DNA of 64,000 nucleotides from UBA1672 sp050633505 (GTDB lineage: Bacteria > Pseudomonadota > Alphaproteobacteria > Micavibrionales > Micavibrionaceae). The notes beneath the pieces are model-generated. The model was not told where the DNA came from. It saw only the letters and a list, made by a program, of their open reading frames with translations, and searched no databases. Shown here one piece after another: positions 51,787 through 60,762 of the stretch. The number at the start of each line of letters is the position of its first letter. The stretch's first letter is position 1. The position numbers were made by a program, and so were the translations under genes. The stretch covers positions 1-64,000 of the forward strand of contig JBOEGQ010000004.1 in the NCBI GenBank assembly GCA_050633505.1, written 5' to 3'.

Positions 51787-52894
51787 CAAATTTACCAACA
51801 CCTTGTTCAGACCTTAGCTGTTCACGCAAGTGATCGATTGGCAACTTCTTTCGACCGTTTTTATAGTGCCAAAACGTCCATCCATTACAAGATGGTGCAT
51901 TTTGAACAGCAGCGCCAACTTTGTGAATAGATCCTCTGGTTTTTTCAATACGGTTTTGCACCATAATTGAACCATCTGCATAGACTGTCGCTTTATGACG
52001 GTTCTTAGAGTCTGTAAGAACGGCGCCTGGCTCTAACAGCCCACGTTCAACAAGAGTTCCAAATGGAATGCGTGGCTGCTCTCTTTTGGGTTTATTCTCA
52101 ACGAGAGTCCCCTTTAATGGTTCAACTTCTGCTATCCGCTTTTTGGCGAAATCTGCATAGATATCATCTCGCTCCAGCCCAATAAAAGAACGACCCAGTT
52201 TTTTTGCAACAGCACCTGTTGTACCTGTGCCAAAAAATGGATCCAGAACAACATCACCTTTACGGGTAGAGGAGAGAAGAACACGGTGCAAAAGACTTTC
52301 CGGCTTTTGCGTTGGATGCGCTTTCTTGCCATCTTCATCTTTTAGGCGCTCCGCCCCAGTGCAAAGGGGTAAGTACCAGTCTGAGCGCATTTGCAAATCT
52401 TCGTTAAGCGTTTTCATGGCATCGTAGTTGAAATAGTATTTTGAGTCTTTTGATTTTGAAGCCCAAATCATTGTTTCATGTGCATTGGTAAAACGGCGAC
52501 CTCTAAAGTTTGGCATCGGGTTAGATTTACGCCAAATAATATCGTTTAAAACCCAAAACCCTAAATCTTGCAATATATAACCAAGACGGAAAATGTTGTG
52601 ATAGCTTCCTATAACCCAAATTGAGCCATCTGGCTTGAGCAAGTCATGTGCCGCAGATAGCCATTGGCGTGTAAATTCGTCATAGTTTTGTAAGGACTCG
52701 AACTGGTCCCACTCATTATCTACTGCATCAACTTTCGAATTATTAGGTCGATGTAAATCACCACCTAACTGTAAATTATATGGCGGGTCCGCAAAGATAC
52801 AATCAACAGATTCATTCGGAAGAGATTTCATATTCTCAACACAATCACCTACAATTATTTTTTCTGTTAATAACGTATTCTTATGACTCGACAT
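51779..52894 (-). CDS. ccrM: CcrM cell-cycle DNA (GANTC) adenine-N6 methyltransferase
   Basis: Methylates the adenine in GANTC late in the cell cycle and so tunes promoters of cell-cycle genes. The 371-residue protein is a beta-class amino-methyltransferase: the catalytic motif FADPPYNLQL comes first (~residue 33), the SAM motif FFGTGTTGAVAKKLG later (~220), and a C-terminal RAMA-like DNA-recognition domain starts around 265 (IPFGTLVERGLLEPGAVLTD, NGWTFWHYKNGRKKLPIDHL). No restriction partner is nearby, consistent with an orphan housekeeping methylase. A dense GANTC cluster precedes it. Confidence 0.96.
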   Translation of the reverse strand: MSSHKNTLLTEKIIVGDCVENMKSLPNESVDCIFADPPYNLQLGGDLHRPNNSKVDAVDNEWDQFESLQNYDEFTRQWLSAAHDLLKPDGSIWVIGSYHNIFRLGYILQDLGFWVLNDIIWRKSNPMPNFRGRRFTNAHETMIWASKSKDSKYYFNYDAMKTLNEDLQMRSDWYLPLCTGAERLKDEDGKKAHPTQKPESLLHRVLLSSTRKGDVVLDPFFGTGTTGAVAKKLGRSFIGLERDDIYADFAKKRIAEVEPLKGTLVENKPKREQPRIPFGTLVERGLLEPGAVLTDSKNRHKATVYADGSIMVQNRIEKTRGSIHKVGAAVQNAPSCNGWTFWHYKNGRKKLPIDHLREQLRSEQGVGKFDA

Positions 52895-53025
52895 CTCTTA
52901 TCCTCTGTGAAAGTTAGGATCGAATCATGAGTCATTTGGGAGTCTGGGTCAAGATAAATTTTAAAGTTTTTATGTAGACTCAATACGTTATTTCTGAATC
53001 TTAAGATAAACTATTGAACTGACTC
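52885..53025 (-). promoter_or_regulatory. Cluster of seven GANTC sites around the ccrM start and leader
   Basis: GANTC (the CcrM target) occurs at 52885, 52922, 52929, 52940, 52977, 52996 and 53021, five of them inside the 116-base gap between ccrM and the rnhB stop. Three fall within 23 bases just upstream of the start codon. In Caulobacter the ccrM leader also carries GANTC sites that make its expression methylation-dependent; the cluster here suggests a comparable autoregulation, but no promoter element was identified with certainty. Confidence 0.75.
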
Positions 53026-53622
53026 AATAAACCGACGAACGGGAGCAAAGCTTCGTCTATGATGGGGGGTAATACCATGTTTCGCGATGGCTTCACGGTG
53101 TTGCGCTGTCGGGTATCCGGCGTTTTTCACCCATCCATAATGGGGGAACTCTATATCCAGCTTGTGCATAAGGGTGTCACGGTGCACCTTTGCAATAATC
53201 GATGCGGCAGCAATCGTTTTTGACTTTGAATCCCCCTTAACAACAGTAATAGAGTGGGAAGAAAGGTTTTCCGGCGCTTTATTACCGTCAATCAACGCAT
53301 ATTCGATATCGTTAAAATGATCATGTGCTTGCTTCATTGCCTTTAATGAGGCTTGCAAAATATTGATCTCATCGATTTCTTGTGGTGAAATTTCCGCAAT
53401 GGAATAGGGAAAATGTGTTGTGATTTCATCATATAGTCCAACACGCTTTTTCTCTGACAGTTTTTTGCTGTCTTGCAATTCAGAAATAAAACCTAACTGA
53501 CGTTTTTCTTTGGGAATAATAACACAGGCTGCAACAACCGGACCGGCCAAAGGGCCACGGCCGACCTCATCAAGGCCACAAACAATACCATCATATTGAT
53601 CTTCGATTGAGAAATCAGCCAT
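53011..53622 (-). CDS. rnhB: Ribonuclease HII
   Basis: Cuts RNA in RNA-DNA hybrids and removes misincorporated ribonucleotides. The 203-residue protein has the Asp-Glu of GLDEVGRGPLAGPVVAACVI, the DSKKLSEKKR motif, IEYALIDGNKAPE with its Asp, and the late basic-metal region ASIIAKVHRDTLMHKL. It lies upstream of ccrM in the same direction, the usual alphaproteobacterial pairing, nine bases after pepN. Confidence 0.96.
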   Translation of the reverse strand: MADFSIEDQYDGIVCGLDEVGRGPLAGPVVAACVIIPKEKRQLGFISELQDSKKLSEKKRVGLYDEITTHFPYSIAEISPQEIDEINILQASLKAMKQAHDHFNDIEYALIDGNKAPENLSSHSITVVKGDSKSKTIAAASIIAKVHRDTLMHKLDIEFPHYGWVKNAGYPTAQHREAIAKHGITPHHRRSFAPVRRFIESVQ

Positions 53623-53631
53623 AGCTTACCC

Positions 53632-56223
53632 TTATGCATGTTTTAGGCTTTTACTTGCAATTTCAAAGACATCAGGGGCGATGTTCTTAATTTTCAATAT
53701 TTCTGATAACGCGTCTTTTATCATGTCTTGTCGATCTGCGCTGTATGCAGCCCATCCCCGCATTGGTGTTAAAAGACGTGCTGCTATTTGTGGATTGATA
53801 TCGTTAAGTTCAACCACTGCATCTCGCAAAAATGCATAGCCCGATCCATCTGCATTGTGGAAATGCAACGGGTTATTCATTGCAAATGCAGAGAAGAGGG
53901 AGCGCACACGATTTGGGTTTTTAATGTTGAAATCGGGGTGTGATTTAAGATCCCTTAGATGACCGATTAAGCCATCTCTTGTCGCCATAGCCTGTAAAGA
54001 AAACCATTTATCAATAACGAGGGGATAATCTTTAAAGCGCGTGTAGAACTCTGAGAATGCCTTGTCACGCTCTTCTGTATTACTATCTGCAAGGACTTTA
54101 AGAGCCGCCACACGATCTGTCATGTTATTGGCCTGCTCGTATTGGCTATATGCTCTTGGCCCGATTTCATCTGCATCAGCGTATGATAATAACGACAAAG
54201 CACAGTTTTGTAGTGCTCTCATTCCCATTGCTTGCGCAGTAACTGAAAAATCAGATGATGTACGGTTCTCATCATATAAGTTCTGCACCAGATCCTCGTG
54301 TGTAAGAAGAATATCGCTGATTAGTGCGCTGCGTACATTATAAATTGCAGGTGGATCGGCCAATTCGTGATGTTGGGCAATATATCCGACATCAGGTAAG
54401 GTTAAGGCCCGCGCGGAAAACGCTTTATCGGTATCGGGAAGCAACGCTTGTTCTAACAACGTGCCATATGCGGAGATAAATGCAGATGAGCAATCCTGCT
54501 TTCCTGATAGTATCTCATTTATTGTATTGAGTGCATAAACTTGCCCGCATTCCCAACGATTAAATCCATCGGTATCACGTACCATCAAGAAACCTAAGTC
54601 TTCAGCTGTCAGGTTGCCATTCAACTTCACAGGTGCGGAGAAACGTCGCAAAAGAGACGGGGTTGGTTTTTGCGCAATATCCTTAATCACAAAGCTTTGT
54701 GTTTCGCTTTGAAGCATCAAGGCCTGTTCATCACATAATTCCTCACCATCAGCGCCTAAAAGCCCGATTGTAAAGGGAATGCTCATCGGCGCTTTATCAC
54801 TTTGTCCTGCCGTATCAGGAATATCTTGTGACAGTGTTACAGTATAAGACTTTGCATCTTGATCGTATTCACCTTTAAAATGAACTTCCGGTGTGCCAGC
54901 CTGAGAATACCACAGTTTAAACTGTGAAAGATCGATGCCACTGGCATCTTGCATAGCCTGAACGAAGTCATCACATGTAACAGCCTGACCATCATGACGT
55001 TTGAAATACAGATCTGTTCCTTTACGATAATTCTCATTCCCCAATATTGTGCGCATCATACGAATAACTTCCGCACCTTTTTCATAGACCGTCATCGTAT
55101 AGAAGTTATTGATTTCGATATAATTATCAGGACGTATCGGATGGGCGAGGGGGGAAGCATCCTCTGTAAACTGAAACTTTCGCAAATGTGTAACATCATC
55201 GATACGCTGCACTGTTTTGGAGTGTGTATCTGCGGAAAACTCCTGATCTCTAAAGACAGTTAGGCCCTCTTTTAACGAAAGCTGAAACCAATCACGGCAC
55301 GTTACGCGGTTACCACTCCAATTATGGAAGTACTCATGGGCAATAACCCCCTCAACACGCATAAAATCCTGATCAGTCGCAGTATCTTGATGCGCAAGAA
55401 CCAATGCCGTATTGAAGATGTTGAGAGATTTATTCTCCATTGCGCCCATGTTAAAATCACTGACCGCTACAATGTTGAATATATCCAGATCATATTCCAG
55501 ACCATAAACCTCTTCATCCCACTTCATCGAACGTTTTAAACTGTCCATTGCATGGGCACATTGGTTTTCATCTCCTGCACGCACATAAATATAGAGATCC
55601 ACTGTACGACCAGAACATGTGGTAAAGGTATCATGTATCTGTGTAAGATCCCCGGCGACCAAGGCAAAGAGATAGCAAGGCTTGGGATGCGGGTCATGCC
55701 ATGTTGTAAAATGCCTGCCTTCTTTAACCTCTCCTTGATTAATCAAATTACCGTTTGATAAAAGCACAGGATGACTTTTATCTGCCTCAATACGTACAGT
55801 ATACGTCGTCAATACATCCGGGCGATCAGGATAAAATGTAATACGGCGAAACCCCTCAGCCTCGCATTGTGTGCAATATGTCCCGCCTGAGTTATATAGC
55901 CCTTCCAACCTGGTGTTATCTTCCGGATATATCTTGGTTTGTATCTCAAGCGTAAATTTAGGAGGAAGGGGGCCTGCGATTGTCATCCCCTTATCACTCA
56001 CCTCGTAACTTTCGAAACCTTTACCATCGATCTGGATAGACAGAATTTCTAAATCCTCACCATATAGGAATAAATCACCGTCATTTGTACGGGTATAAGA
56101 TGCCTTAGCTGTGACAACGGTATATCCAGTATGTATATCGAAATTCAAATCCATTTCATTTATAGAGAAAGGGAAAGGCTTATAGTCTTTTAGATAAATT
56201 GTCTGTGGGATATCTGTGCGCAT
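53632..56223 (-). CDS. pepN: Aminopeptidase N (M1 family)
   Basis: Cytosolic zinc aminopeptidase of 863 residues. The N-terminal beta domain is followed by substrate motif GAMENKSLNIFN (~residue 255) and the zinc motif HEYFHNWSGNRVTCRDWFQL with the third ligand Glu in LKEGLTVFRDQEFS (~290-330); a Tyr in VYEKGAEVIRMM follows. The C-terminal helical DUF3458-type domain completes the E. coli-like PepN. Start MRTDIPQTIYLKDYKPFPF is typical. Confidence 0.97.
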   Translation of the reverse strand: MRTDIPQTIYLKDYKPFPFSINEMDLNFDIHTGYTVVTAKASYTRTNDGDLFLYGEDLEILSIQIDGKGFESYEVSDKGMTIAGPLPPKFTLEIQTKIYPEDNTRLEGLYNSGGTYCTQCEAEGFRRITFYPDRPDVLTTYTVRIEADKSHPVLLSNGNLINQGEVKEGRHFTTWHDPHPKPCYLFALVAGDLTQIHDTFTTCSGRTVDLYIYVRAGDENQCAHAMDSLKRSMKWDEEVYGLEYDLDIFNIVAVSDFNMGAMENKSLNIFNTALVLAHQDTATDQDFMRVEGVIAHEYFHNWSGNRVTCRDWFQLSLKEGLTVFRDQEFSADTHSKTVQRIDDVTHLRKFQFTEDASPLAHPIRPDNYIEINNFYTMTVYEKGAEVIRMMRTILGNENYRKGTDLYFKRHDGQAVTCDDFVQAMQDASGIDLSQFKLWYSQAGTPEVHFKGEYDQDAKSYTVTLSQDIPDTAGQSDKAPMSIPFTIGLLGADGEELCDEQALMLQSETQSFVIKDIAQKPTPSLLRRFSAPVKLNGNLTAEDLGFLMVRDTDGFNRWECGQVYALNTINEILSGKQDCSSAFISAYGTLLEQALLPDTDKAFSARALTLPDVGYIAQHHELADPPAIYNVRSALISDILLTHEDLVQNLYDENRTSSDFSVTAQAMGMRALQNCALSLLSYADADEIGPRAYSQYEQANNMTDRVAALKVLADSNTEERDKAFSEFYTRFKDYPLVIDKWFSLQAMATRDGLIGHLRDLKSHPDFNIKNPNRVRSLFSAFAMNNPLHFHNADGSGYAFLRDAVVELNDINPQIAARLLTPMRGWAAYSADRQDMIKDALSEILKIKNIAPDVFEIASKSLKHA

Positions 56224-56274
56224 TTATTACTCTGCCTTCTTGTCCAAATAGATTCGATTCATTAGGTATAATGT

Positions 56275-56841
56275 ATGAAAACACCGATTTTGGAAACCAA
56301 ACGATTAATTTTACGCCCGATTTCTTTGGATGATGCACCCGCTGTGCAAAAACACTTTGGTCATTGGGAAATTATTCGATATATCAGCAACGCACAATGG
56401 CCATATCCAGATGATGCGGCAGAAACCTATATTAGGGATATTGTCTTACCAAGCGTTCATAAACAAGAGAGTTGTGTCTGGGGCATAACCCTAAAAGACG
56501 AAAAACAGGAAATCATTGGCATGATTGATTACCGTATAACTGCCGGTGAGGGGAATGATAATCGCGGGTTTTGGCTTGCCATACCATATCATAGGGAAGG
56601 CCTGATGACAGAAGCAGTCTGCGCCGTAAATAACTTTGTTTTTGAAAGTTTAGGTGTCGATAGATTCCATGCACGTAACGTGAAAGGAAATATTGGCTCT
56701 CGGCGGATCAAGGAGAAGACCGGAGGCGTTGTTCTCGGTGAAATCGAAGAACAGTTAAAGAATGGAAACACAGAAGTGATGGAGCTTTGGGAGATTACAA
56801 AGGATAATTGGCTTGAGGCCAAGAAAAGACTAAGCCTCTAA
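56275..56841 (+). CDS. GNAT acetyltransferase, RimJ/RimL-like
   Basis: A 188-residue N-acetyltransferase: PILETKRLILRPISLDDAPA at the N-terminus, acetyl-CoA region RGFWLAIPYHREGLMTEAVC, and the ARNVKGNIGSRRIKEKTGG pattern of RimJ/RimL proteins. The substrate may be a protein N-terminus or an amine. It is on the opposite strand to proB and overlaps its 3' end by 12 bases. A similar acetyltransferase gene often sits beside rpmA-obgE in alphaproteobacteria. Confidence 0.88.
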   Translation: MKTPILETKRLILRPISLDDAPAVQKHFGHWEIIRYISNAQWPYPDDAAETYIRDIVLPSVHKQESCVWGITLKDEKQEIIGMIDYRITAGEGNDNRGFWLAIPYHREGLMTEAVCAVNNFVFESLGVDRFHARNVKGNIGSRRIKEKTGGVVLGEIEEQLKNGNTEVMELWEITKDNWLEAKKRLSL

Positions 56842-57984
56842 CACCATGTCGTTTCGATGGATAAGCTCGTTTCTGCCGAGATAGCCAAGTATTTTGCCAA
56901 TTTCACCGCTTTGCTTTCCAATAATACGCATGGCATCATCAGACTTATATGCGCTTAACCCCATACCGACCCTCTGTCCATCTTGCGTTTTAATTTCAAT
57001 AACATCACCGCGTAGGAATGTCCCTTCAACAGCTTTCACCCCAATAGGTAATAGGCTTTTACCATTTTTAAGGGCATTCAGAGCGCCTTCATCAATAATA
57101 GCAACACCCCTAGGGGACATATGCGAAGCAAGCCATACTTTACGCGCATTTGCATTGGTTTTTTGTGCCAGGAATATGCTTGATAGCTTATCTTCCTGCT
57201 GACATAAATCTGATAAAGCGCCGTTATCGCGCCCCTCTGTCATGATCAGATGTATACCTGCCTTAACGGCAGATTGCGCAGCTTCTATTTTACTTTTCAT
57301 TCCCCCCGTGCTCAATCCGGCCACAGCATCACCAGCCATATCGATATGATCTTGGGTAATCGCCTCTATGACCGGGATATGCTTTGCCTGTGGATTGTTT
57401 TGGGGGTTATCTGTGCACAGCCCATCTGCCGTTGATAATAATATAACGCAATCTGCCATAACCATCTGTGCGACACGTACAGCCAGCCTGTCATTATCAC
57501 CAAATCGAATTTCACCGGTTGAAACGGTATCATTCTCATTAATGATGGGGATGATATCATCCTCAAGCAGGGTATAAAGTGTTTCCCTTGCATTTAGATT
57601 CATTCGGCGGTTCTCTGTTTCACTCATCGTGAGTAGGACTTGCGCCGCCATCAGGCCATTTTTTTTAAAGGCTTGAAAATATCCATTAAATAAATGGTAT
57701 TGCCCAACCGCAGACGCAGCCTGCTTCTTTGCGAGGGGGATTGCATTAGGCGCAACATCCGCACTTATATTGAGCGCCTTACGCCCCAAAGCAACACCAC
57801 CGGATGAAACAAGCACAATCTTCTTGCCTTGCGCTTTTAATGATGCAATATCACGCGCAAGACTTTCCATCCATGATGCATTTACCTCATCCAAGTCAGC
57901 TCCCCGCACCAGAACAGAGCCAACCTTAATAATAATAAGCTGGCTTTCCCCTAATACAGAGATGACAGATGATTGCTTACTCAT
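56830..57984 (-). CDS. proB: Glutamate 5-kinase
   Basis: First step of proline synthesis. The 384-residue protein has an amino-acid-kinase domain (LIIIKVGSVLVRGADLDEVN, VLVSSGGVALGRKALN, IPIINENDTVSTGEIRFGDN, AGLSTGGMKSKIEAAQSAVK) and a C-terminal PUA domain from ~285 (WLASHMSPRGVAIIDEGALN). Start ATG 57984 overlaps the obgE stop by four bases, so the pair is coupled; proA is 17 kb distant. Confidence 0.97.
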   Translation of the reverse strand: MSKQSSVISVLGESQLIIIKVGSVLVRGADLDEVNASWMESLARDIASLKAQGKKIVLVSSGGVALGRKALNISADVAPNAIPLAKKQAASAVGQYHLFNGYFQAFKKNGLMAAQVLLTMSETENRRMNLNARETLYTLLEDDIIPIINENDTVSTGEIRFGDNDRLAVRVAQMVMADCVILLSTADGLCTDNPQNNPQAKHIPVIEAITQDHIDMAGDAVAGLSTGGMKSKIEAAQSAVKAGIHLIMTEGRDNGALSDLCQQEDKLSSIFLAQKTNANARKVWLASHMSPRGVAIIDEGALNALKNGKSLLPIGVKAVEGTFLRGDVIEIKTQDGQRVGMGLSAYKSDDAMRIIGKQSGEIGKILGYLGRNELIHRNDMVLEA

Positions 57985-59015
57985 GTCGGATCAAAAGCCT
58001 TTGCGATATCATCATCTACTTTATATTTTTCACTATAAACAATGTCGGCCAATTTATGCAGAATTGCCTTTGTATTATCGCCGGAAACAGCAGACATCGT
58101 AAAGACATCCTTGCCTATTTCCTGCTGTAGGGTTTGCGCCTGATCTTGGGCAAGTTCATCCCCCAAGGCATCGGATTTACTTAAAACAATAACTTCTTTA
58201 CGGTCAGAAAGCTCTTGTGCGTATTGCTCAACCTCATTACGAATCGTTCTATAGGCACCAATAACATCATCTTGCGTACAATCAATGATATGCAGTAAAA
58301 CAGACGTTCGCTCTACATGGCCTAAAAACCTGTCACCAAGCCCTTGCCCCTCATGTGCGCCTTCAATTAATCCCGGGATATCCGCAATAACAAAATCACG
58401 TGTATCGGCTTTTACAACACCAAGATTTGGGTGCAATGTTGTGAAAGGGTAATCCGCAATTTTAGGCTTTGCATTTGAACAAGCGGCAAGAAACGTAGAT
58501 TTCCCCGCATTAGGGAGACCAAGTAATCCAACATCTGCAATTAGCTTAAGACGAAGCCAAATTTCAATTTCTTGAGCTGGCCAGCCGGGGGTGAACTTTC
58601 GGGGCGCTTGATTTACCGAACTTTTGTAATGTGCATTCCCGCAACCACCATCGCCACCTCTTAAAAATTTAATTTTTTGCCCGGACTCAGTTAAATCGGC
58701 AAGCACCGTATCCTTTTCATCATCAAGTATCTGCGTTCCGACAGGCACTTTAATAACCAGATCCTCTCCACCTGCACCAGTTTTATTACGCCCTGATCCA
58801 TTATGACCGCCTTCTGCCTTGAAATGTTGTTGATACCGGAAATCAATAAGAGTGTTCAGTGTTTCCACGGCTTCAAAATAGATGTCTCCGCCTTTACCAC
58901 CATTTCCACCATCGGGCCCACCGTATTCAATATATTTTTCACGGCGAAAGGAAACACAGCCAGGGCCACCTTTACCACTTTTCAGGAATACTTTTGCTTC
59001 ATCAAGGAACTTCAT
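57981..59015 (-). CDS. obgE: GTPase ObgE/CgtA
   Basis: Ribosome-associated GTPase for 50S maturation and stress response. Residues 1-158 are the glycine-rich Obg fold (VFLKSGKGGPGCVSFRREKY, GGDGGCGNAHYKSSVNQAPR), then the G domain with P-loop GLPNAGKSTFLAACS (~168), switch DYPFTTLHPNLGVV, DIPGLIEGAHEG, and SKSDAL for NKxD. It ends at residue 344 without a long C-terminal OCT domain, as in many alphaproteobacteria. It begins 80 bases after rpmA, beyond a terminator. Confidence 0.96.
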   Translation of the reverse strand: MKFLDEAKVFLKSGKGGPGCVSFRREKYIEYGGPDGGNGGKGGDIYFEAVETLNTLIDFRYQQHFKAEGGHNGSGRNKTGAGGEDLVIKVPVGTQILDDEKDTVLADLTESGQKIKFLRGGDGGCGNAHYKSSVNQAPRKFTPGWPAQEIEIWLRLKLIADVGLLGLPNAGKSTFLAACSNAKPKIADYPFTTLHPNLGVVKADTRDFVIADIPGLIEGAHEGQGLGDRFLGHVERTSVLLHIIDCTQDDVIGAYRTIRNEVEQYAQELSDRKEVIVLSKSDALGDELAQDQAQTLQQEIGKDVFTMSAVSGDNTKAILHKLADIVYSEKYKVDDDIAKAFDPT

Positions 59016-59030
59016 TATCGTGTCTTTTCA

Positions 59031-59060
59031 TATAAAAAAAGAGGGGACATGTACCCCTCT
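59031..59060 (-). terminator. Intrinsic terminator after rplU-rpmA
   Basis: Stem AGAGGGG (59040-59046) with CCCCTCT (59054-59060) around ACATGTA, followed on the minus strand by seven T (59040-59034). It separates the ribosomal genes from obgE. Confidence 0.88.
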
Positions 59061-59094
59061 CTTATAAATCTTTTTAAAATATCCTGAAAGGTTC

Positions 59095-59379
59095 TTATTC
59101 AGCGGCCTTTGCGATATCACCATCATTTGCCGGTGTAATATTCACAACCGGACGATCTCCAGATGTTTTTGTGAAAACCACCTGACCATCGGTAAGAGCA
59201 TATATTGTGTGGTCTTTACCCAAACCAACATTTTTACCAGGCTTCCACTTTGTGCCACGTTGACGCACAATGATGTTACCGGCCAAAACCTGCTCACCAC
59301 CATATTTTTTCACGCCAAGACGACGACCAACCGAATCACGTCCGTTTCTGGAACTACCACCTGCTTTTTTATGTGCCAT
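59095..59379 (-). CDS. rpmA: 50S ribosomal protein L27
   Basis: Large-subunit protein near the peptidyl transferase centre. The 94 residues begin MAHKKAGGSSRNGRDSVGRR with no cleavable Firmicute-type extension and include GEQVLAGNIIVRQRGTKWKP and GLGKDHTIYALTDG. It follows rplU by 26 bases. Confidence 0.98.
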   Translation of the reverse strand: MAHKKAGGSSRNGRDSVGRRLGVKKYGGEQVLAGNIIVRQRGTKWKPGKNVGLGKDHTIYALTDGQVVFTKTSGDRPVVNITPANDGDIAKAAE

Positions 59380-59405
59380 TATCTATCTCCTGAATTTCTT
59401 TAATC

Positions 59406-59720
59406 TTAAGCCGCTTTGATATTTGTAATCTGGATCATTGTCAGATCTTGACGATGCCCTTTTTTACGACGGTAATTTTGACGACGTTTTTTCTTGAAAA
59501 TTGTGATCTTAGGGCCACGTGTCTGGGCAACAATGCTTGCCTCGACTTTTGCGCCTTTAACCAAAGGTTCACCAACCTTAGATGTTTTATCATCGGCAAC
59601 CATCAACACTTCATCAAGTGTGATTTTTGTACCTTCTTCACCTTCTAGCTTTTCTACCAGAAGTTTGTCATCTTTTTGGACTTTGTACTGTTTTCCACCA
59701 GTTTTGATAACTGCAAACAT
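59406..59720 (-). CDS. rplU: 50S ribosomal protein L21
   Basis: A 104-residue large-subunit protein: MFAVIKTGGKQYKVQKDDKL, GEPLVKGAKVEASIVAQTRG, and the basic KITIFKKKRRQNYRRKKGHR near the C-terminus. First gene of the rplU-rpmA unit; the ~150-base leader holds a hairpin annotated separately. Confidence 0.98.
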   Translation of the reverse strand: MFAVIKTGGKQYKVQKDDKLLVEKLEGEEGTKITLDEVLMVADDKTSKVGEPLVKGAKVEASIVAQTRGPKITIFKKKRRQNYRRKKGHRQDLTMIQITNIKAA

Positions 59721-59769
59721 CGTTTTAATTCCGTCTATTTTTATAATTTCTTTTCATTTTTGCTTTGCC

Positions 59770-59801
59770 ATGACACAGAAAGCCTAAGGCTATGTGGTCA
59801 T
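59770..59801 (-). promoter_or_regulatory. Hairpin in the rplU leader
   Basis: ATGACACA (59770-59777) pairs with TGTGGTCAT (59793-59801, one bulged G), enclosing AGCC-TAA-GGCT. It lies 50-81 bases before the rplU start, in the 5' leader on the minus strand, and has no U-tract, so a regulatory leader is more likely than a terminator. Speculative. Confidence 0.4.
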
Positions 59802-59874
59802 AGGCGATGGAAATAACCACATTCACCTAAGCATGTCAAGGAATATATAGGATTTTATTGCACAAAACAAACCT

Positions 59875-60762
59875 TCATGCCTTTGGAGAACACAGAAATT
59901 TATATCCGCATATCGTGATAAGAACGCCACCCAATGTAACAGCGATCGCCGCAGCGCTGTTCACACTATATCCGATACCATACCATGTGGGAAGTATCGC
60001 CGACACAAAATATCCAAAAACACCACAGCTGACCGCAATCATGGTGCTTACAACCATTTGGTCTTCCATACGGTTACAGACAAGCCTTGCGCACGCTGCG
60101 GGGCAGATAAACAACGCAATTACAAGAATAGAACCTGTGGCTTCAAAACATCCGACAGCCACAAGGGACATCAATATCATCAATGAAAACTGCAACACAT
60201 CCACACGATACCCCCGTATTTTTGCATAGACAGGATCAAATGTTGTCAGGCGCAATTCTTTAAACAGAAGCGCCATGAAAACACAGGTTATAAGCAGCAG
60301 CGCCCCCAACGTTTTAATTTGAACCGGCATACTTTCCCATTCAAAGGGTTTAGCCCAATAGGTAAGCTCCAAAGCGCCATATAGTACGTGTTGTGTATCG
60401 AGGTGCACGCGCGTTCCGATCTTGGTTTCTAACAAAATAACGCCGATTGCAAATAACGTCGTAAAGACAGAACCAATCGCGGCACCTTGTTCAATCTTGG
60501 CCCAATGTTGCAACATATAGACAAGAGATATCGCGATAAGGGCTGATAATAAGGCGCCACTCATGACATAAATCATACTGAATGTACCGGATAGTAAAAC
60601 CGCCATAACAATGCCGGGCAGGACAGAGTGACTGATCGCATCAACCATCACAGCTTGCTTTTTCAAAACCAGAAAGCTTCCCAATAATGCACAAAGAATA
60701 CTCGCCAATACAACAATGATAAGAGCGGGAAAGTCGATCATAAAAAATTGATCAGATGACAT
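59875..60762 (-). CDS. Metal ABC importer permease (TroD/MntB-like), second subunit
   Basis: A 295-residue ABC-3 family permease with about eight membrane segments. AVMVDAISHSVLPGIVMAVL (residues ~34-53) is the conserved signature linking to the ATPase, SYxYAKI-type coupling is in LTTFDPVYAKIRGYRVDVLQ, and GSILVIALFICPAACARLVC is the late conserved block. It overlaps the other permease by 11 bases, so the importer may use a heterodimeric channel, as in TroCD and SitCD systems. Confidence 0.93.
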   Translation of the reverse strand: MSSDQFFMIDFPALIIVVLASILCALLGSFLVLKKQAVMVDAISHSVLPGIVMAVLLSGTFSMIYVMSGALLSALIAISLVYMLQHWAKIEQGAAIGSVFTTLFAIGVILLETKIGTRVHLDTQHVLYGALELTYWAKPFEWESMPVQIKTLGALLLITCVFMALLFKELRLTTFDPVYAKIRGYRVDVLQFSLMILMSLVAVGCFEATGSILVIALFICPAACARLVCNRMEDQMVVSTMIAVSCGVFGYFVSAILPTWYGIGYSVNSAAAIAVTLGGVLITICGYKFLCSPKA

